Source: Pelagibacteraceae bacterium AG-325-E08 (GTDB lineage: Bacteria; Pseudomonadota; Alphaproteobacteria; Pelagibacterales; Pelagibacteraceae). Taken from it: a stretch of 62,500 nucleotides of DNA. Every line of letters starts with the position of its first letter. Positions within the stretch are counted from its first letter, which is position 1. The stretch is from NCBI GenBank assembly GCA_003282985.1, contig QBYE01000004.1, positions 1 through 62,500 of the forward strand, given 5' to 3'. Shown one piece after another: positions 1 through 7,268 of the stretch. The notes under the pieces were generated by a model. It did no database searches. It saw only the letters and a list, made by a program, of their open reading frames with translations, and had not been told where the DNA came from. Both the position numbers and the translations under genes were made by a program.

Positions 1-789
1 GTTTATTACGCAGCAAAAAAACTTGGGATTAAAGAATATTATAGTCTAAGTGGAGCATCTGCGGTCATGGGATTGGCAATGGGAACAAATAAAGTTAAGG
101 CTGTAAATAAAATTGTAGGACCAGGTTCGAAGTGGGTTGCTTTGAGTAAAAAATATGTATTTCTTGAAGGTTTATGTGGGATCGAGTCAGCTAATTATGG
201 TCCCAGTGAAATTCTTTGCATAGGAGATTCTTCGTCCTCACCAGAAATAGTTGCTTCAAGCATGATTGCTCAGAGTGAACACGATGTTGATGCAATGGCA
301 ATATTATTGTCAAAAAGTAAAGAATTAATAAAAAAAACTAAATCTTCAATTAATAAACAATTAAAAAATCTTCCTAGAAAAAAAATAGCAAGTAAAAGTT
401 TAAAAAAAAATGGGCTTTTAATTTATGTCTCAAATGACAAAAATATTATCAATATAACGAACTACATAGGTCCAGAACATATTGAGGTATCATTAAAAAA
501 TTATAAAAAATATCTGAATAAGAAAATAATTGCAGGCAGTGTTTGTATTGGACCATATAGTAGCATGGCACTAAGCGACTATGGATCACAAAATCATAAT
601 TTAAGTACCCACGGAAGCTCAAAATTTTCTTCTGGCTTGGGTGTTAAAGATTTTATAACTCAAACTAGCTATAATGAACTAAGTAAAAAAGGAGTTGCAA
701 AGCTGGGAAAGATTGGCATATTGTTGAGCGAAACAGAAAGCTTAATAGGTCATAGCAGGTCTATTAAAAAAAGAATGGAAAAAAAATAA
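1..789 (+). CDS. hisD: histidinol dehydrogenase, C-terminal part (5' end outside window)
   Basis: HisD oxidises L-histidinol to L-histidine in two NAD-dependent steps, the end of histidine synthesis. The frame is open from base 1, so this is a partial gene of about 262 residues. Seen: the VGPGSKWV nucleotide/substrate segment, a GPSEIL stretch, AQSEHDVDA carrying the conserved Gln and His (zinc and general-base region), GPEHIE, and the C-terminal NHNLSTHG...SSGLGVKDF block, all in family order. infA starts one base after the stop, so the two are probably co-transcribed. Together with hisS, hisZ and hisG nearby it makes a loose histidine cluster. Nothing looks broken in the visible part. Confidence 0.95.
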   Translation, partial: VYYAAKKLGIKEYYSLSGASAVMGLAMGTNKVKAVNKIVGPGSKWVALSKKYVFLEGLCGIESANYGPSEILCIGDSSSSPEIVASSMIAQSEHDVDAMAILLSKSKELIKKTKSSINKQLKNLPRKKIASKSLKKNGLLIYVSNDKNIINITNYIGPEHIEVSLKNYKKYLNKKIIAGSVCIGPYSSMALSDYGSQNHNLSTHGSSKFSSGLGVKDFITQTSYNELSKKGVAKLGKIGILLSETESLIGHSRSIKKRMEKK

Positions 790-790
790 A

Positions 791-1009
791 TTGGCAAAAG
801 AAGAAAATATTTTAGAATTTAAAGGAAAAGTTGAGATGTTACTTCCCAACGCCATGTTTCGCGTTCTGTTGGAGAATGGACACACTGTGACCTGCGTAGC
901 GGCTGGAAAATTAAGGAAGAACAGAATAAGAGTTCTCCAAGGCGATGCCGTAACAGTTGAGGTTTCTGCTTATGACCTTCAACGCGGCCGGATTATATTT
1001 CGTGGTTAA
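791..1009 (+). CDS. infA: translation initiation factor IF-1
   Basis: IF-1 binds the 30S A site and assists IF-2 and IF-3 at initiation. The 72-residue length is exactly that of the family. The whole protein is an S1/OB fold: [17 protein letters not shown], then [20 protein letters not shown] and a C-terminal RGRIIFRG. The start is TTG at 791, one base after the hisD stop; no ATG upstream is available without running into hisD, and the residues following TTG (AKEENILEF) match the usual N-terminus. This places translation of infA under coupling with hisD. Confidence 0.97.
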   Translation: MAKEENILEFKGKVEMLLPNAMFRVLLENGHTVTCVAAGKLRKNRIRVLQGDAVTVEVSAYDLQRGRIIFRG

Positions 1010-1048
1010 AAATTTAATCTGTAATTTTAATAGTAACCACAAAGATAT

Positions 1049-1125
1049 GGCGTTGTAGTTCAGCCTGGTAGAACAGTACCCTGAAAAGGTATGTGTCGGT
1101 GGTTCAAATCCGCCCAACGCCACCA
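1049..1125 (+). tRNA. tRNA-Phe (GAA)
   Basis: This 77-base cloverleaf has acceptor arm GGCGTTG/CAACGCC, anticodon stem GTACC/GGTAT around loop CTGAAAA (anticodon GAA), T-arm GGTGG-TTCAAAT-CCGCC, and discriminator A with an encoded CCA at 1123-1125. It lies 39 bases after infA. Its 3' end coincides exactly with the left edge of a truncated cold-shock gene, so this tRNA is a candidate past integration site. Confidence 0.97.
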
Positions 1126-1269
1126 GAAAAAGATGTGTTTATTCACATTTCAGCTGTCAAACAAGCTGGAATTCAAAAGCTTTTTGCGGAAGATAAAATT
1201 GAATTTGAACTTTCTCAGGATCTTAAAGGCAAAGGTCCGTCAGCAACTAGTCTGAGGAAAATAGATTAA
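1126..1269 (+). pseudogene. cold-shock protein (CspA family) 3' fragment
   Basis: Reading directly from the base after the tRNA-Phe CCA gives EKDVFIHISAVKQAGI, then KIEFELSQDLKGKGPSA and a stop at 1267-1269, 47 codons in all. This matches the second half of a CspA-type OB fold: RNP2-like DVFIHIS, then the FELxxDxKGK.SA strands. The first half, including the RNP1 KGFGFI segment and any start codon, is missing because the tRNA occupies that place. CspA proteins bind single-stranded RNA or DNA; this remnant cannot do so on its own. It looks like a gene cut by recombination at the tRNA 3' end. Confidence 0.8.
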
Positions 1270-1370
1270 TTATTTTAAATATTTTAAGGGAGATATATCT
1301 ATTAATTTGATAATCGTCCTTTATTGATTTAAGGCTTGATTAATTATATTTTTAGCCTATTACAACACAC

Positions 1371-1487
1371 ATGTTGAAGAAAATGATTAAAAATTACACT
1401 ATTCAAAGTACTTTAAGAAAAGCTCTTAAAGGAATTAGCAGAGGTGTGCACAATCATCATTTCCATGCTGGCGTTGCTAGCAGGTAA
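1371..1487 (+). CDS. possible 38-residue basic small protein
   Basis: ATG at 1371 opens a 38-codon frame reading MLKKMIKNYTIQSTLRKALK and ending HNHHFHAGVASR. It is basic, with a His cluster (HNHHFH) near the C-terminus. No ribosome-binding site stands out. I do not recognise it. It is the only plausible coding frame in the stretch 1270-1574, which otherwise holds only AT-rich sequence. The compositional contrast with its flanks supports it being real, but it could be the tail of a decayed gene. Confidence 0.35.
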   Translation: MLKKMIKNYTIQSTLRKALKGISRGVHNHHFHAGVASR

Positions 1488-1539
1488 ATATTCATAATAT
1501 AATTTTAATTCCACATAAAAATAATATAAAAATAGTTAG

Positions 1540-1561
1540 GGAATGTGATTAATAACATTCC
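1540..1561. promoter_or_regulatory. inverted repeat just upstream of tRNA-His
   Basis: GGAATGT and ACATTCC form a perfect 7-bp stem around an 8-base loop, ending 13 bases before the tRNA-His gene. There is no T-run after it, so it is not a typical intrinsic terminator. It may be an operator or a precursor-RNA hairpin. Confidence 0.35.
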
Positions 1562-1574
1562 GATGACATAATGC

Positions 1575-1651
1575 GCGGTAGTAGCTTAGCTGGTTAAAGC
1601 GCCTGGTTGTGGTCCAGGAGATCGGTGATTCGAGTTCACCCTACCGTACCA
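1575..1651 (+). tRNA. tRNA-His (GTG), no encoded G-1
   Basis: The anticodon loop TTGTGGT contains GTG, flanked by stem CCTGG/CCAGG. The acceptor arm is GCGGTAG/CTACCGT with a G:U pair at 1:72, discriminator A and encoded CCA (1649-1651). The base before the acceptor is C, so the extra 5' G that almost all bacterial tRNA-His genes encode is absent. That absence is a known trait of one alphaproteobacterial group that includes Pelagibacter. hisS, encoding the enzyme that charges this tRNA, starts 29 bases downstream. Confidence 0.96.
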
Positions 1652-1680
1652 CAAGGCGTTCGCAAGAATGTTTAAATAAA

Positions 1681-3072
1681 ATGAATAAGGAAAAACAAAT
1701 AAAAGCAACTCTACCAAGTGGTTTTAAAGATAGATCAGGAGATGAGTTAGCATTAAAAAAAAAATTATTGGATATAATTGAAAAAAATTTTATCAAATTT
1801 GGATTTAGTCCATTAGAGACCAGTCCAATGGAATTAAGTTCTGTAATTGGTAATTCATTAGCCGAAGATGATGAAAATCCAATGGCAGACATTTTTACAT
1901 TTGACGATTCTGGAACTGATTTATCTCTAAGATACGATTTGTCTCAAGGATGTATTCGTTATTATAGTCAAAATTACTTAGAATTACCTAATCCTTATAA
2001 ACGCTACCAGATGGGTATAGTCTACAGGCGTGAAAAGCCAGGAAATGGTAGATTTAAATCTTTCGGTCAGTGTGATGTTGACATTATTGGTAAATTTGAC
2101 ATTAAACAGGCAAATGCTGAACTCTGCAACGTGATAGCAAGTACTTTCATCGAATGTGGACTTAAAAAATCTGAATTTGTTATTAATGTAAGTAATAGAA
2201 AAATTGTGCAGGGATTAATGAATGAACTTAAAATTGTTGATGAGAAACAAAAACAAAAAGTTTTAAGAGCTATAGACAAATTAGACAAAGAGGGATTTGG
2301 CTTTCAAGGCGTAAATGAATTATTAAGAACTGAAAGGCGAGATAGCAGTGGGGCAATAACGAAGGGAGCAAATTTATCTGATGAACAGGCTTCCAAGATT
2401 ATAGATTTTTTAAAAGTTAAAGATTTAAGTGATTTAAAAAAAAATATGATGAATCCCCTTTCTCAAGAGGGAATTAAAGAACTCGAGGATTTATTTGAAG
2501 TTTTAAAATATAGTGAATATGCTGATTTAGTAAAATTTGAACCATCTAGAATCAGGGGCCTCGACATATATAGTGGATGGATTTTAGAAACAGCTTTAAA
2601 ATTTGATGTTAAAAATCCAAAAGGAAAAGTTATAGCTCCAGGGTCACCATGTAGCGGCGGAGAATATCTAGTGACAAAGTTTAAAGGTGATCCTTTTCTT
2701 GGAACTGGTATTTCAATAGGAATTGATCGTTTAATATTCTGCCTAATGCAAAAAAAAGGTATTGATTCTAAAGAACAAAAACCAGCATTGGTTTGTATAA
2801 TGGATCCTAAATTTTTAGAGAAGTATTATGAAATATTAAATACTTTAAGAGATAACAATATTAACTCAGAAATATTTTTAGAAAGTAATAAAAAACTTTC
2901 AAAACAGTTAGATTATGCGAGTCGCAGAGGATTATCAGTTGCTATCATTTGTGGTGAAAACGAATTTAAAGATAATACGGTTACTCTTAAAAATCTTAAG
3001 GGCGCTAAAGGAGAAAATCAAATTACAATTCCAAGAGAAAACTTAATAAATGAAGTTAAAAAATATATCTAA
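1681..3072 (+). CDS. hisS: histidyl-tRNA synthetase
   Basis: HisRS is the class II synthetase that charges tRNA-His, whose gene lies directly upstream. The product has 463 residues from the ATG at 1681; the frame stays open further upstream but only through the tRNA gene. Seen: LPSGFKDRSG near the N-terminus, motif 2 region YRREKPGNGRF at about residues 115-125, the histidine-binding RGLDIYSGWILE, motif 3 GTGISIGIDRL, and a C-terminal anticodon-binding domain (LSVAIICGENE). The motif 2 loop differs from the common RHERPQ form, which fits an enzyme adapted to a tRNA without G-1. It overlaps hisZ by 23 bases, suggesting translational coupling. Confidence 0.96.
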   Translation: MNKEKQIKATLPSGFKDRSGDELALKKKLLDIIEKNFIKFGFSPLETSPMELSSVIGNSLAEDDENPMADIFTFDDSGTDLSLRYDLSQGCIRYYSQNYLELPNPYKRYQMGIVYRREKPGNGRFKSFGQCDVDIIGKFDIKQANAELCNVIASTFIECGLKKSEFVINVSNRKIVQGLMNELKIVDEKQKQKVLRAIDKLDKEGFGFQGVNELLRTERRDSSGAITKGANLSDEQASKIIDFLKVKDLSDLKKNMMNPLSQEGIKELEDLFEVLKYSEYADLVKFEPSRIRGLDIYSGWILETALKFDVKNPKGKVIAPGSPCSGGEYLVTKFKGDPFLGTGISIGIDRLIFCLMQKKGIDSKEQKPALVCIMDPKFLEKYYEILNTLRDNNINSEIFLESNKKLSKQLDYASRRGLSVAIICGENEFKDNTVTLKNLKGAKGENQITIPRENLINEVKKYI

Positions 3073-4090
3073 TATTCTTAAATCAAGCGGATTTAAGAAT
3101 ATAGAGCTTGATAGCATTATTGAATCTAATCAAGTTTTAAGGAGGTCAGGTGGAAATTTTAGACAATATTTATTCTCTTTTTATGACCAAAATTATAAAG
3201 AATGGACTTTAATTCCAGATCTTTCATTAGCCAGCGTAAAAAAATACATTGAAGGTAAGACTAATAATAAAACGAAATGGTCATACAGTGGTGAGGCATA
3301 CCGTAAACAAGATAAGAGCAATAAATCTCCAATTGTAAAGCAAACTGGATTTGAAATTTTCGGCTCCTACAATAAAGCAAAAGACGATAATGAAATAATA
3401 CAAACGTCTTTGAAAATATTTAAAAACTCAAATTTTAAAAAGTGTGAGTTAAATTTAAGTAATATGGAGATATTCAGTGTTCTTGTAGATAAGCTTTCAT
3501 TGCCACTTAGATGGAGAAAAAAAATTAAAAGACACTTTTCTAGAAAAGAATATTTTGAAGAATTATTAAAGAAATTATCAGATGATAAAGATATAAATCC
3601 AAAAATTGTTGAGGATGATAAGAGATTAGCTGAAAAATTAAGGAAAAAATATGTAAATAAAGATTATTCAGGACGAAGTTTGAAAGATATTTTAGATAGA
3701 TTTGATCTTAAAAATTACAAAGATGTACGTGATCAATCCAATAAAAGAGATATAAAAATCATAAGAGAGTACTTAAAAATTTCATGTCCTATAGAGAAAG
3801 CACCAGAGGTTTTAACTAACTTTTTTTACAAATATAATATGAATATTTTTATAAGCCCTGACTATTTCCCAATTAAAAAAAATAATATTAAAAATGTTAA
3901 AGTTCTATTCACATCTAATATTAATAGAACTGTAGAATATTACACAGGTATGAACTTTAACTTAATGGTAGATATTAAGAAAAGAAAGAAGACCCTTTTG
4001 AGTGGGGGGAGATTTGATAAATTAATTGGAAACTTAGCTTCTAAGAATATTCCAGCAGTAGGAGCGGCATTAAACTCGGATATTTTATGA
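3050..4090 (+). CDS. hisZ: ATP phosphoribosyltransferase regulatory subunit
   Basis: HisZ is a catalytically dead HisRS paralogue that associates with short-form HisG and is needed for its activity and histidine feedback. Seen: class II-like core pieces such as WTLIPDLSLASVKKYI, YSGEAYRKQD and KQTGFEIFG, then YYTGMNF and SGGRFDKLIG near the end. The HisRS anticodon-binding domain is absent, as expected for 346 residues. It begins inside hisS and its stop overlaps the hisG start by four bases (ATGA), so hisS, hisZ and hisG read as one unit. Confidence 0.93.
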   Translation: MKLKNISNILKSSGFKNIELDSIIESNQVLRRSGGNFRQYLFSFYDQNYKEWTLIPDLSLASVKKYIEGKTNNKTKWSYSGEAYRKQDKSNKSPIVKQTGFEIFGSYNKAKDDNEIIQTSLKIFKNSNFKKCELNLSNMEIFSVLVDKLSLPLRWRKKIKRHFSRKEYFEELLKKLSDDKDINPKIVEDDKRLAEKLRKKYVNKDYSGRSLKDILDRFDLKNYKDVRDQSNKRDIKIIREYLKISCPIEKAPEVLTNFFYKYNMNIFISPDYFPIKKNNIKNVKVLFTSNINRTVEYYTGMNFNLMVDIKKRKKTLLSGGRFDKLIGNLASKNIPAVGAALNSDIL

Positions 4091-4773
4091 TAAAAGAAAC
4101 AATCAACATTTTGATTCAATCTAAAGGAAGAATGGCATCTGATGTAGAAAAAGTATTTAGAAAAAATAAACTTAAAATTGTAAAACAAAATGAAAGATCG
4201 CTAGTTGGATCTATTAAAGGTCACCCAAACGTTAAAATATTATTTATGAATACTTCTGAGATATGTGAAGCTTTAGCTAAGAATGTTGGTGATATTGGCA
4301 TAAGTGGAAAAGATTTATGGAAGGAAAGTGAACCAAGTATTCAATCAAAAATCTCTCTTGCTAAAGAATACAGTTTTGGTGAAAGTTCGGTTATCGTAGC
4401 AGTTTCTAAATTCTGGTTAGATTGTGTTAACTCTGGAGATCTAGAAGACATTTCATATGAATTTTATCAAAAGAAAAAAAGGTTAATGCGGGTGGCAACT
4501 AAATTTAAAAATTTAACACGAGAATGGTTTGCTTCAAAGGGGATTACTCAATACGAGATTATTTCATCTAAAGGTGCCACTGAAGGCACTATTGAATCTG
4601 GAATTTCTGATATGTGCACAGACTTAACATCTACTGGCGAAACTCTTAGACAAAACAATTTGAAAATTATTGATACAATTCTCAAATCATCCGCTTGTCT
4701 TTTCTATTCGAAAAAATCTTTAAAAAAAAAAGGTGTGAAAAGATTGATTAAATTACTTTCGTCTAAAGATTGA
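4087..4773 (+). CDS. hisG: ATP phosphoribosyltransferase catalytic subunit, short form
   Basis: HisG joins ATP and PRPP, the first and feedback-controlled step of histidine synthesis. At 228 residues it is the short form that lacks the C-terminal regulatory domain and depends on HisZ, which is encoded immediately upstream. Seen: IQSKGRM near the N-terminus, DIGISGKDLW, and a PRPP-binding region GISDMCTDLTSTGETLRQN. It is the last core gene before the accessory island. A small opposing frame overlaps its last 21 bases. Confidence 0.95.
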   Translation: MIKETINILIQSKGRMASDVEKVFRKNKLKIVKQNERSLVGSIKGHPNVKILFMNTSEICEALAKNVGDIGISGKDLWKESEPSIQSKISLAKEYSFGESSVIVAVSKFWLDCVNSGDLEDISYEFYQKKKRLMRVATKFKNLTREWFASKGITQYEIISSKGATEGTIESGISDMCTDLTSTGETLRQNNLKIIDTILKSSACLFYSKKSLKKKGVKRLIKLLSSKD

Positions 4774-4887
4774 GTCTTTCCAATAAATCAAGATTATTTT
4801 GATAATATCCAAGTTTCTTAATATTGCGTAAGAACCAATAATTAATCCTACAATAAATAGGATTTTAAATATTAATGATACTTCCAT
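4753..4887 (-). CDS. possible 44-residue membrane peptide
   Basis: On the minus strand an ATG at 4887 opens a 44-residue frame. It starts MEVSLIFKILFIVGLIIGSY, a good single membrane helix, and ends with a basic KDSIFRRK tail. It runs into the 3' end of hisG, overlapping by 21 bases, the same convergent packing seen at other gene ends in this window. No family is recognised. It occupies most of the 177-base gap between hisG and the next gene. A chance open frame in AT-rich DNA is a real alternative. Confidence 0.3.
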   Translation of the reverse strand: MEVSLIFKILFIVGLIIGSYAILRNLDIIKIILIYWKDSIFRRK

Positions 4888-4950
4888 AAATAAATTGTCG
4901 TAATAAACTAAATTAACAATAATATATATAAATTGTAAAGATTATTAAAA

Positions 4951-5496
4951 ATGAAAAAAAAAGGTAAAGAGATCAGAACAGACAAAGATAATACTATTGA
5001 TACAAGCCCTGTTAAAACGGACGTATATAAGTACCCGCGAGGAAATAGATATAATATTGTATATGCTAAAACACCAATTAATAATCAGCATGTCAGAAGG
5101 TCAGATGAGGAACTTCAAAAAATAATTGATAGTAAGCCAAAAAATTGGACAAAAAAGGATTTTAGAGGAGAGGGTAAGCTCAACAATCAAGAAATCTTAA
5201 CTAGGAAAGAGACAGATAGAAAAACACTTACATTCTATCAAATTGGGAAAAGAATAAATATGAAAAATATTTTTGATAATTCCACTGAAGAAAGCATTCG
5301 TGAATTTAAAAAAGGTGAAATAGATTTTGAGACACTTAAAAATAGATCCTCAACGATTAAATGGTACAGCAATAAGTCTGATCAAGAAAAAAAATTATAT
5401 AATCAGAAAGTGTATGAAAATTTAACTGAAGAACAATTAGAAGCAAAAAAACAGAGACAAAGAGATTATTATGAAAAAATAACAGAGAAGAAATAA
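4951..5496 (+). CDS. hypothetical basic protein, 181 residues
   Basis: Not recognised. The protein is very hydrophilic and lysine-rich, with no signal peptide or membrane segment. The middle (about residues 40-130) reads like a folded domain (NRYNIVYAKTPINNQHVRR; LTFYQIGKRINMKNIF). The C-terminus ends in a charged helix (LTEEQLEAKKQRQRDYYEKI) like tails seen in phage and plasmid proteins. It is the first gene of the island after hisG. A methyltransferase remnant lies head-to-tail just downstream on the other strand and ends within a few dozen bases of this gene's stop, so the region was probably assembled by recombination. Confidence 0.6.
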   Translation: MKKKGKEIRTDKDNTIDTSPVKTDVYKYPRGNRYNIVYAKTPINNQHVRRSDEELQKIIDSKPKNWTKKDFRGEGKLNNQEILTRKETDRKTLTFYQIGKRINMKNIFDNSTEESIREFKKGEIDFETLKNRSSTIKWYSNKSDQEKKLYNQKVYENLTEEQLEAKKQRQRDYYEKITEKK

Positions 5497-5517
5497 AAAT
5501 GAAAAAATCAAATATTG

Positions 5518-5806
5518 TAGAAATACCAGCTCTTGAAAAAGGTTGGCAAGGAAAGCCAGCTAATAAGATATCATGATCAGGTATTTTGGAACTAATTTCA
5601 TTTTTTTTAACAGATTTTATATTTTCAATTAAAGGTGTTTGTGGGAAATTTAAATCATAAGTTTGTCTGCTGTAACTATTTATCTCTGAATAAAGTTTAC
5701 ATTCATCTTTGAGGTGTAGTCTATTTAAAGCTCTCTGTAGTGATATTCTCATACCACCTACACCTGCAAACAAATCAATTGAAGTTATTTTTTTTATTAG
5801 AATCAA
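5518..5806 (-). pseudogene. C5-cytosine DNA methyltransferase, N-terminal fragment
   Basis: On the minus strand the frame from a TTG at 5806 reads TSIDLFAGVGGMRISLQRAL (motif I, AdoMet binding), an acidic motif II-like YSEINSYSRQTY, and motif IV LLAGFPCQPFSRAG with the catalytic Pro-Cys. Recognisable sequence stops at about 5518; motifs VI-X and the target-recognition domain are absent, and the frame then runs through sequence antisense to the neighbouring gene. An alternative upstream ATG at 5879 is out of frame by one base at an A8 run (T8 at 5788-5795). No restriction endonuclease is visible. This is a dead remnant of a restriction-modification or phage methylase. Confidence 0.85.
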
Positions 5807-6001
5807 TAACTATAATATCTTTTTTTAAACAAAATTCAGTCCTAATAAAACCAACAAAGTATGATTTAACTTGAATCATGCATTGGATTTCATTCCTTTT
5901 CTTACATTTACGTTTTTTTTATTATCTTCCTTGGTACGTAGACCTCTTGATAGGAAAAGGAGTGAAGCCATTTTCAATAACAATCAACAAAAAGGAGAAC
6001 T
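5807..6001. other. intergenic stretch before the small secreted-protein cassette
   Basis: The 308 bases between the methylase fragment and the gene at 6115 hold no long frame. The part next to the fragment may be its out-of-frame 5' extension. Purine-rich AAAAGGAG and AAAAAGGAG sequences at about 5955 and 5990 look like strong ribosome-binding sites, each followed closely by GTG. I see no convincing promoter. Confidence 0.3.
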
Positions 6002-6088
6002 GTGTCTTGGTTAATATATAAAACAAAAGTGGTTGGAACATATACTTTCATTTATGCGCAAAAAGCATGGGGTTTACTACCATTTTAA
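6002..6088 (+). CDS. possible 28-residue leader peptide
   Basis: GTG at 6002 follows AAAAAGGAG at a proper distance and opens a 28-codon frame (MSWLIYKTKVVGTYTFIYAQ...) that ends 26 bases before the next gene. The ribosome-binding site is much better than most in this window. A second GTG frame (5962-6021, 19 codons) in another register also follows AAAAGGAG. Either could be a leader or small peptide tied to the downstream cassette. Function unknown. Confidence 0.3.
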   Translation: MSWLIYKTKVVGTYTFIYAQKAWGLLPF

Positions 6089-6114
6089 CAATAACTTTGA
6101 AAGGAGCCTAAATC

Positions 6115-6672
6115 ATGAAGCGTTTTCTTATCTTTATTTCATTACACTTATTTTTATTTTTACTAGTTATAGTTTATCAAACTCAAGCTTCTGAGTGGAC
6201 TATAGAAAAATATAAAACATTATCCTTCGCCCGTGTTTCTGGTGAGGTCACTCATGGAGATAACCTCAATTTTTGGATAAGAGCTGAAGATAATTGTGAA
6301 AAAGTTTATAATACATTTACTGTTTATACCTACGAGAAACCTGGAGACATTAAGCAATTATTGAATAAGAATATTCCAATTAAGATAAACGGTGAAGAAC
6401 TCACAGCATCTGTTCAGGATATAACTCCTTTTTTAATGGGTTATCGATATCATCTTAGTTTAGGCTCTTTTCCTATCCGGGAATATGTCTATTTTCTTCA
6501 AAAATTTTATGATGAGTTTCAGAAGTATGAAATCGAAATTGTCGATGGAGTTAATTTTAAATCATCAAAATATTTTGATATCAGAACTAATAGTTGGAAA
6601 TTAGAAGAACTTGTACCCTCAGTATTAGAAGCCAACAAACTCTGTAATGAGATTTCTCATAAAAAATTATGA
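6115..6672 (+). CDS. secreted or periplasmic protein of unknown function
   Basis: This 185-residue protein starts with a typical signal peptide (basic MKR, then a long hydrophobic run, with probable cleavage after QTQA at about residue 25). The mature part is mixed alpha/beta with two cysteines (DNCEKVYN and NKLCNEIS) that could pair. A good AAAGGAG precedes the ATG by about eight bases. It overlaps the next gene by four bases (ATGA) and heads a three-gene cassette. I recognise no family. Confidence 0.7.
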   Translation: MKRFLIFISLHLFLFLLVIVYQTQASEWTIEKYKTLSFARVSGEVTHGDNLNFWIRAEDNCEKVYNTFTVYTYEKPGDIKQLLNKNIPIKINGEELTASVQDITPFLMGYRYHLSLGSFPIREYVYFLQKFYDEFQKYEIEIVDGVNFKSSKYFDIRTNSWKLEELVPSVLEANKLCNEISHKKL

Positions 6673-6866
6673 TAAATGATTTTTTTAATTGGTGTGTTTT
6701 AGTTCTTGAAATTATGGCTGAATTAACTGGAATGTCTTACGAATTAATTAACATACTTATTTTTGTTATTTTTCAACCTTTATTAATTATAGTCTTTTTT
6801 TATTTGTGGCGACGGGAAACCAGGAAATATAAAGGGATTAGCGATTTTTATGATTTTCATAAATGA
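6669..6866 (+). CDS. small inner-membrane protein, 65 residues
   Basis: The protein has an N-terminal amphipathic part (INDFFNWCVLVLEIMAELTG), the short motif SYELINILIFVI, and one strong membrane helix (about residues 28-47) followed by a basic WRRETRKYK stretch that should lie in the cytoplasm. Small proteins with a similar 'LTGxSYExIN' pattern followed by a helix occur in other bacteria with no known function. It overlaps both neighbours by four bases, so all three genes are translated together. Confidence 0.65.
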   Translation: MINDFFNWCVLVLEIMAELTGMSYELINILIFVIFQPLLIIVFFYLWRRETRKYKGISDFYDFHK

Positions 6867-7237
6867 GAAAAATAATTATTTTAATTTTACTTATTTGGCC
6901 AAATATTTCAGTTGCTGATCAAGGTTTAAAAATAACATGTCTTAATCTAAAATCAGCTTTTGGCAGAAAGTATGAACCTCTTCATTTCAAACTAGAAGCT
7001 ACAGTATTTCACTATTTTGATGATCAAAAAGGTCAATTTCAAACCATAAAAACCAATGAATTAGATATAGGTGAAGATTACTTTACTGCTAAATTTGATG
7101 ATTATGAATTAGGATTTCAGATAATTTTATTTGAGGGTAAAAAAAAACCTCAAATGGTGATGTCTAAATACGATTATCATAATAACAAATTCTTAGAACA
7201 TTATGCTTGTACAGCTGTTCATGTTTATATTGATTGA
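6863..7237 (+). CDS. small secreted protein, 124 residues
   Basis: A signal peptide (MRKIIILILLIWPNISVA, cleavage probably before DQG) precedes a beta-rich domain with two cysteines (KITCLNL and HYACTAV), one near each end, that may form a disulfide in the periplasm. It is the third gene of the ATGA-linked cassette 6115-7237. No family recognised. The cassette as a whole, secreted plus membrane plus secreted, suggests a small envelope complex. Confidence 0.65.
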   Translation: MRKIIILILLIWPNISVADQGLKITCLNLKSAFGRKYEPLHFKLEATVFHYFDDQKGQFQTIKTNELDIGEDYFTAKFDDYELGFQIILFEGKKKPQMVMSKYDYHNNKFLEHYACTAVHVYID

Positions 7238-7268
7238 ATTTATATAAATAATAAAATAATTAGTGATA

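Noticed and set aside
911-1123. Minus-strand open frame across infA and tRNA-Phe
   Set aside because: It is antisense to infA and the tRNA; the GGFEPPT-type start is the usual false translation of a tRNA T-arm.
5500-5574. 25-codon plus-strand frame starting at 5500
   Set aside because: It is antisense to the conserved motif IV of the methylase fragment, so it is a shadow.
6669-6866. Holin or toxin interpretation of the 65-residue membrane protein
   Set aside because: A single helix with a basic tail is not enough; no lysis genes are nearby.
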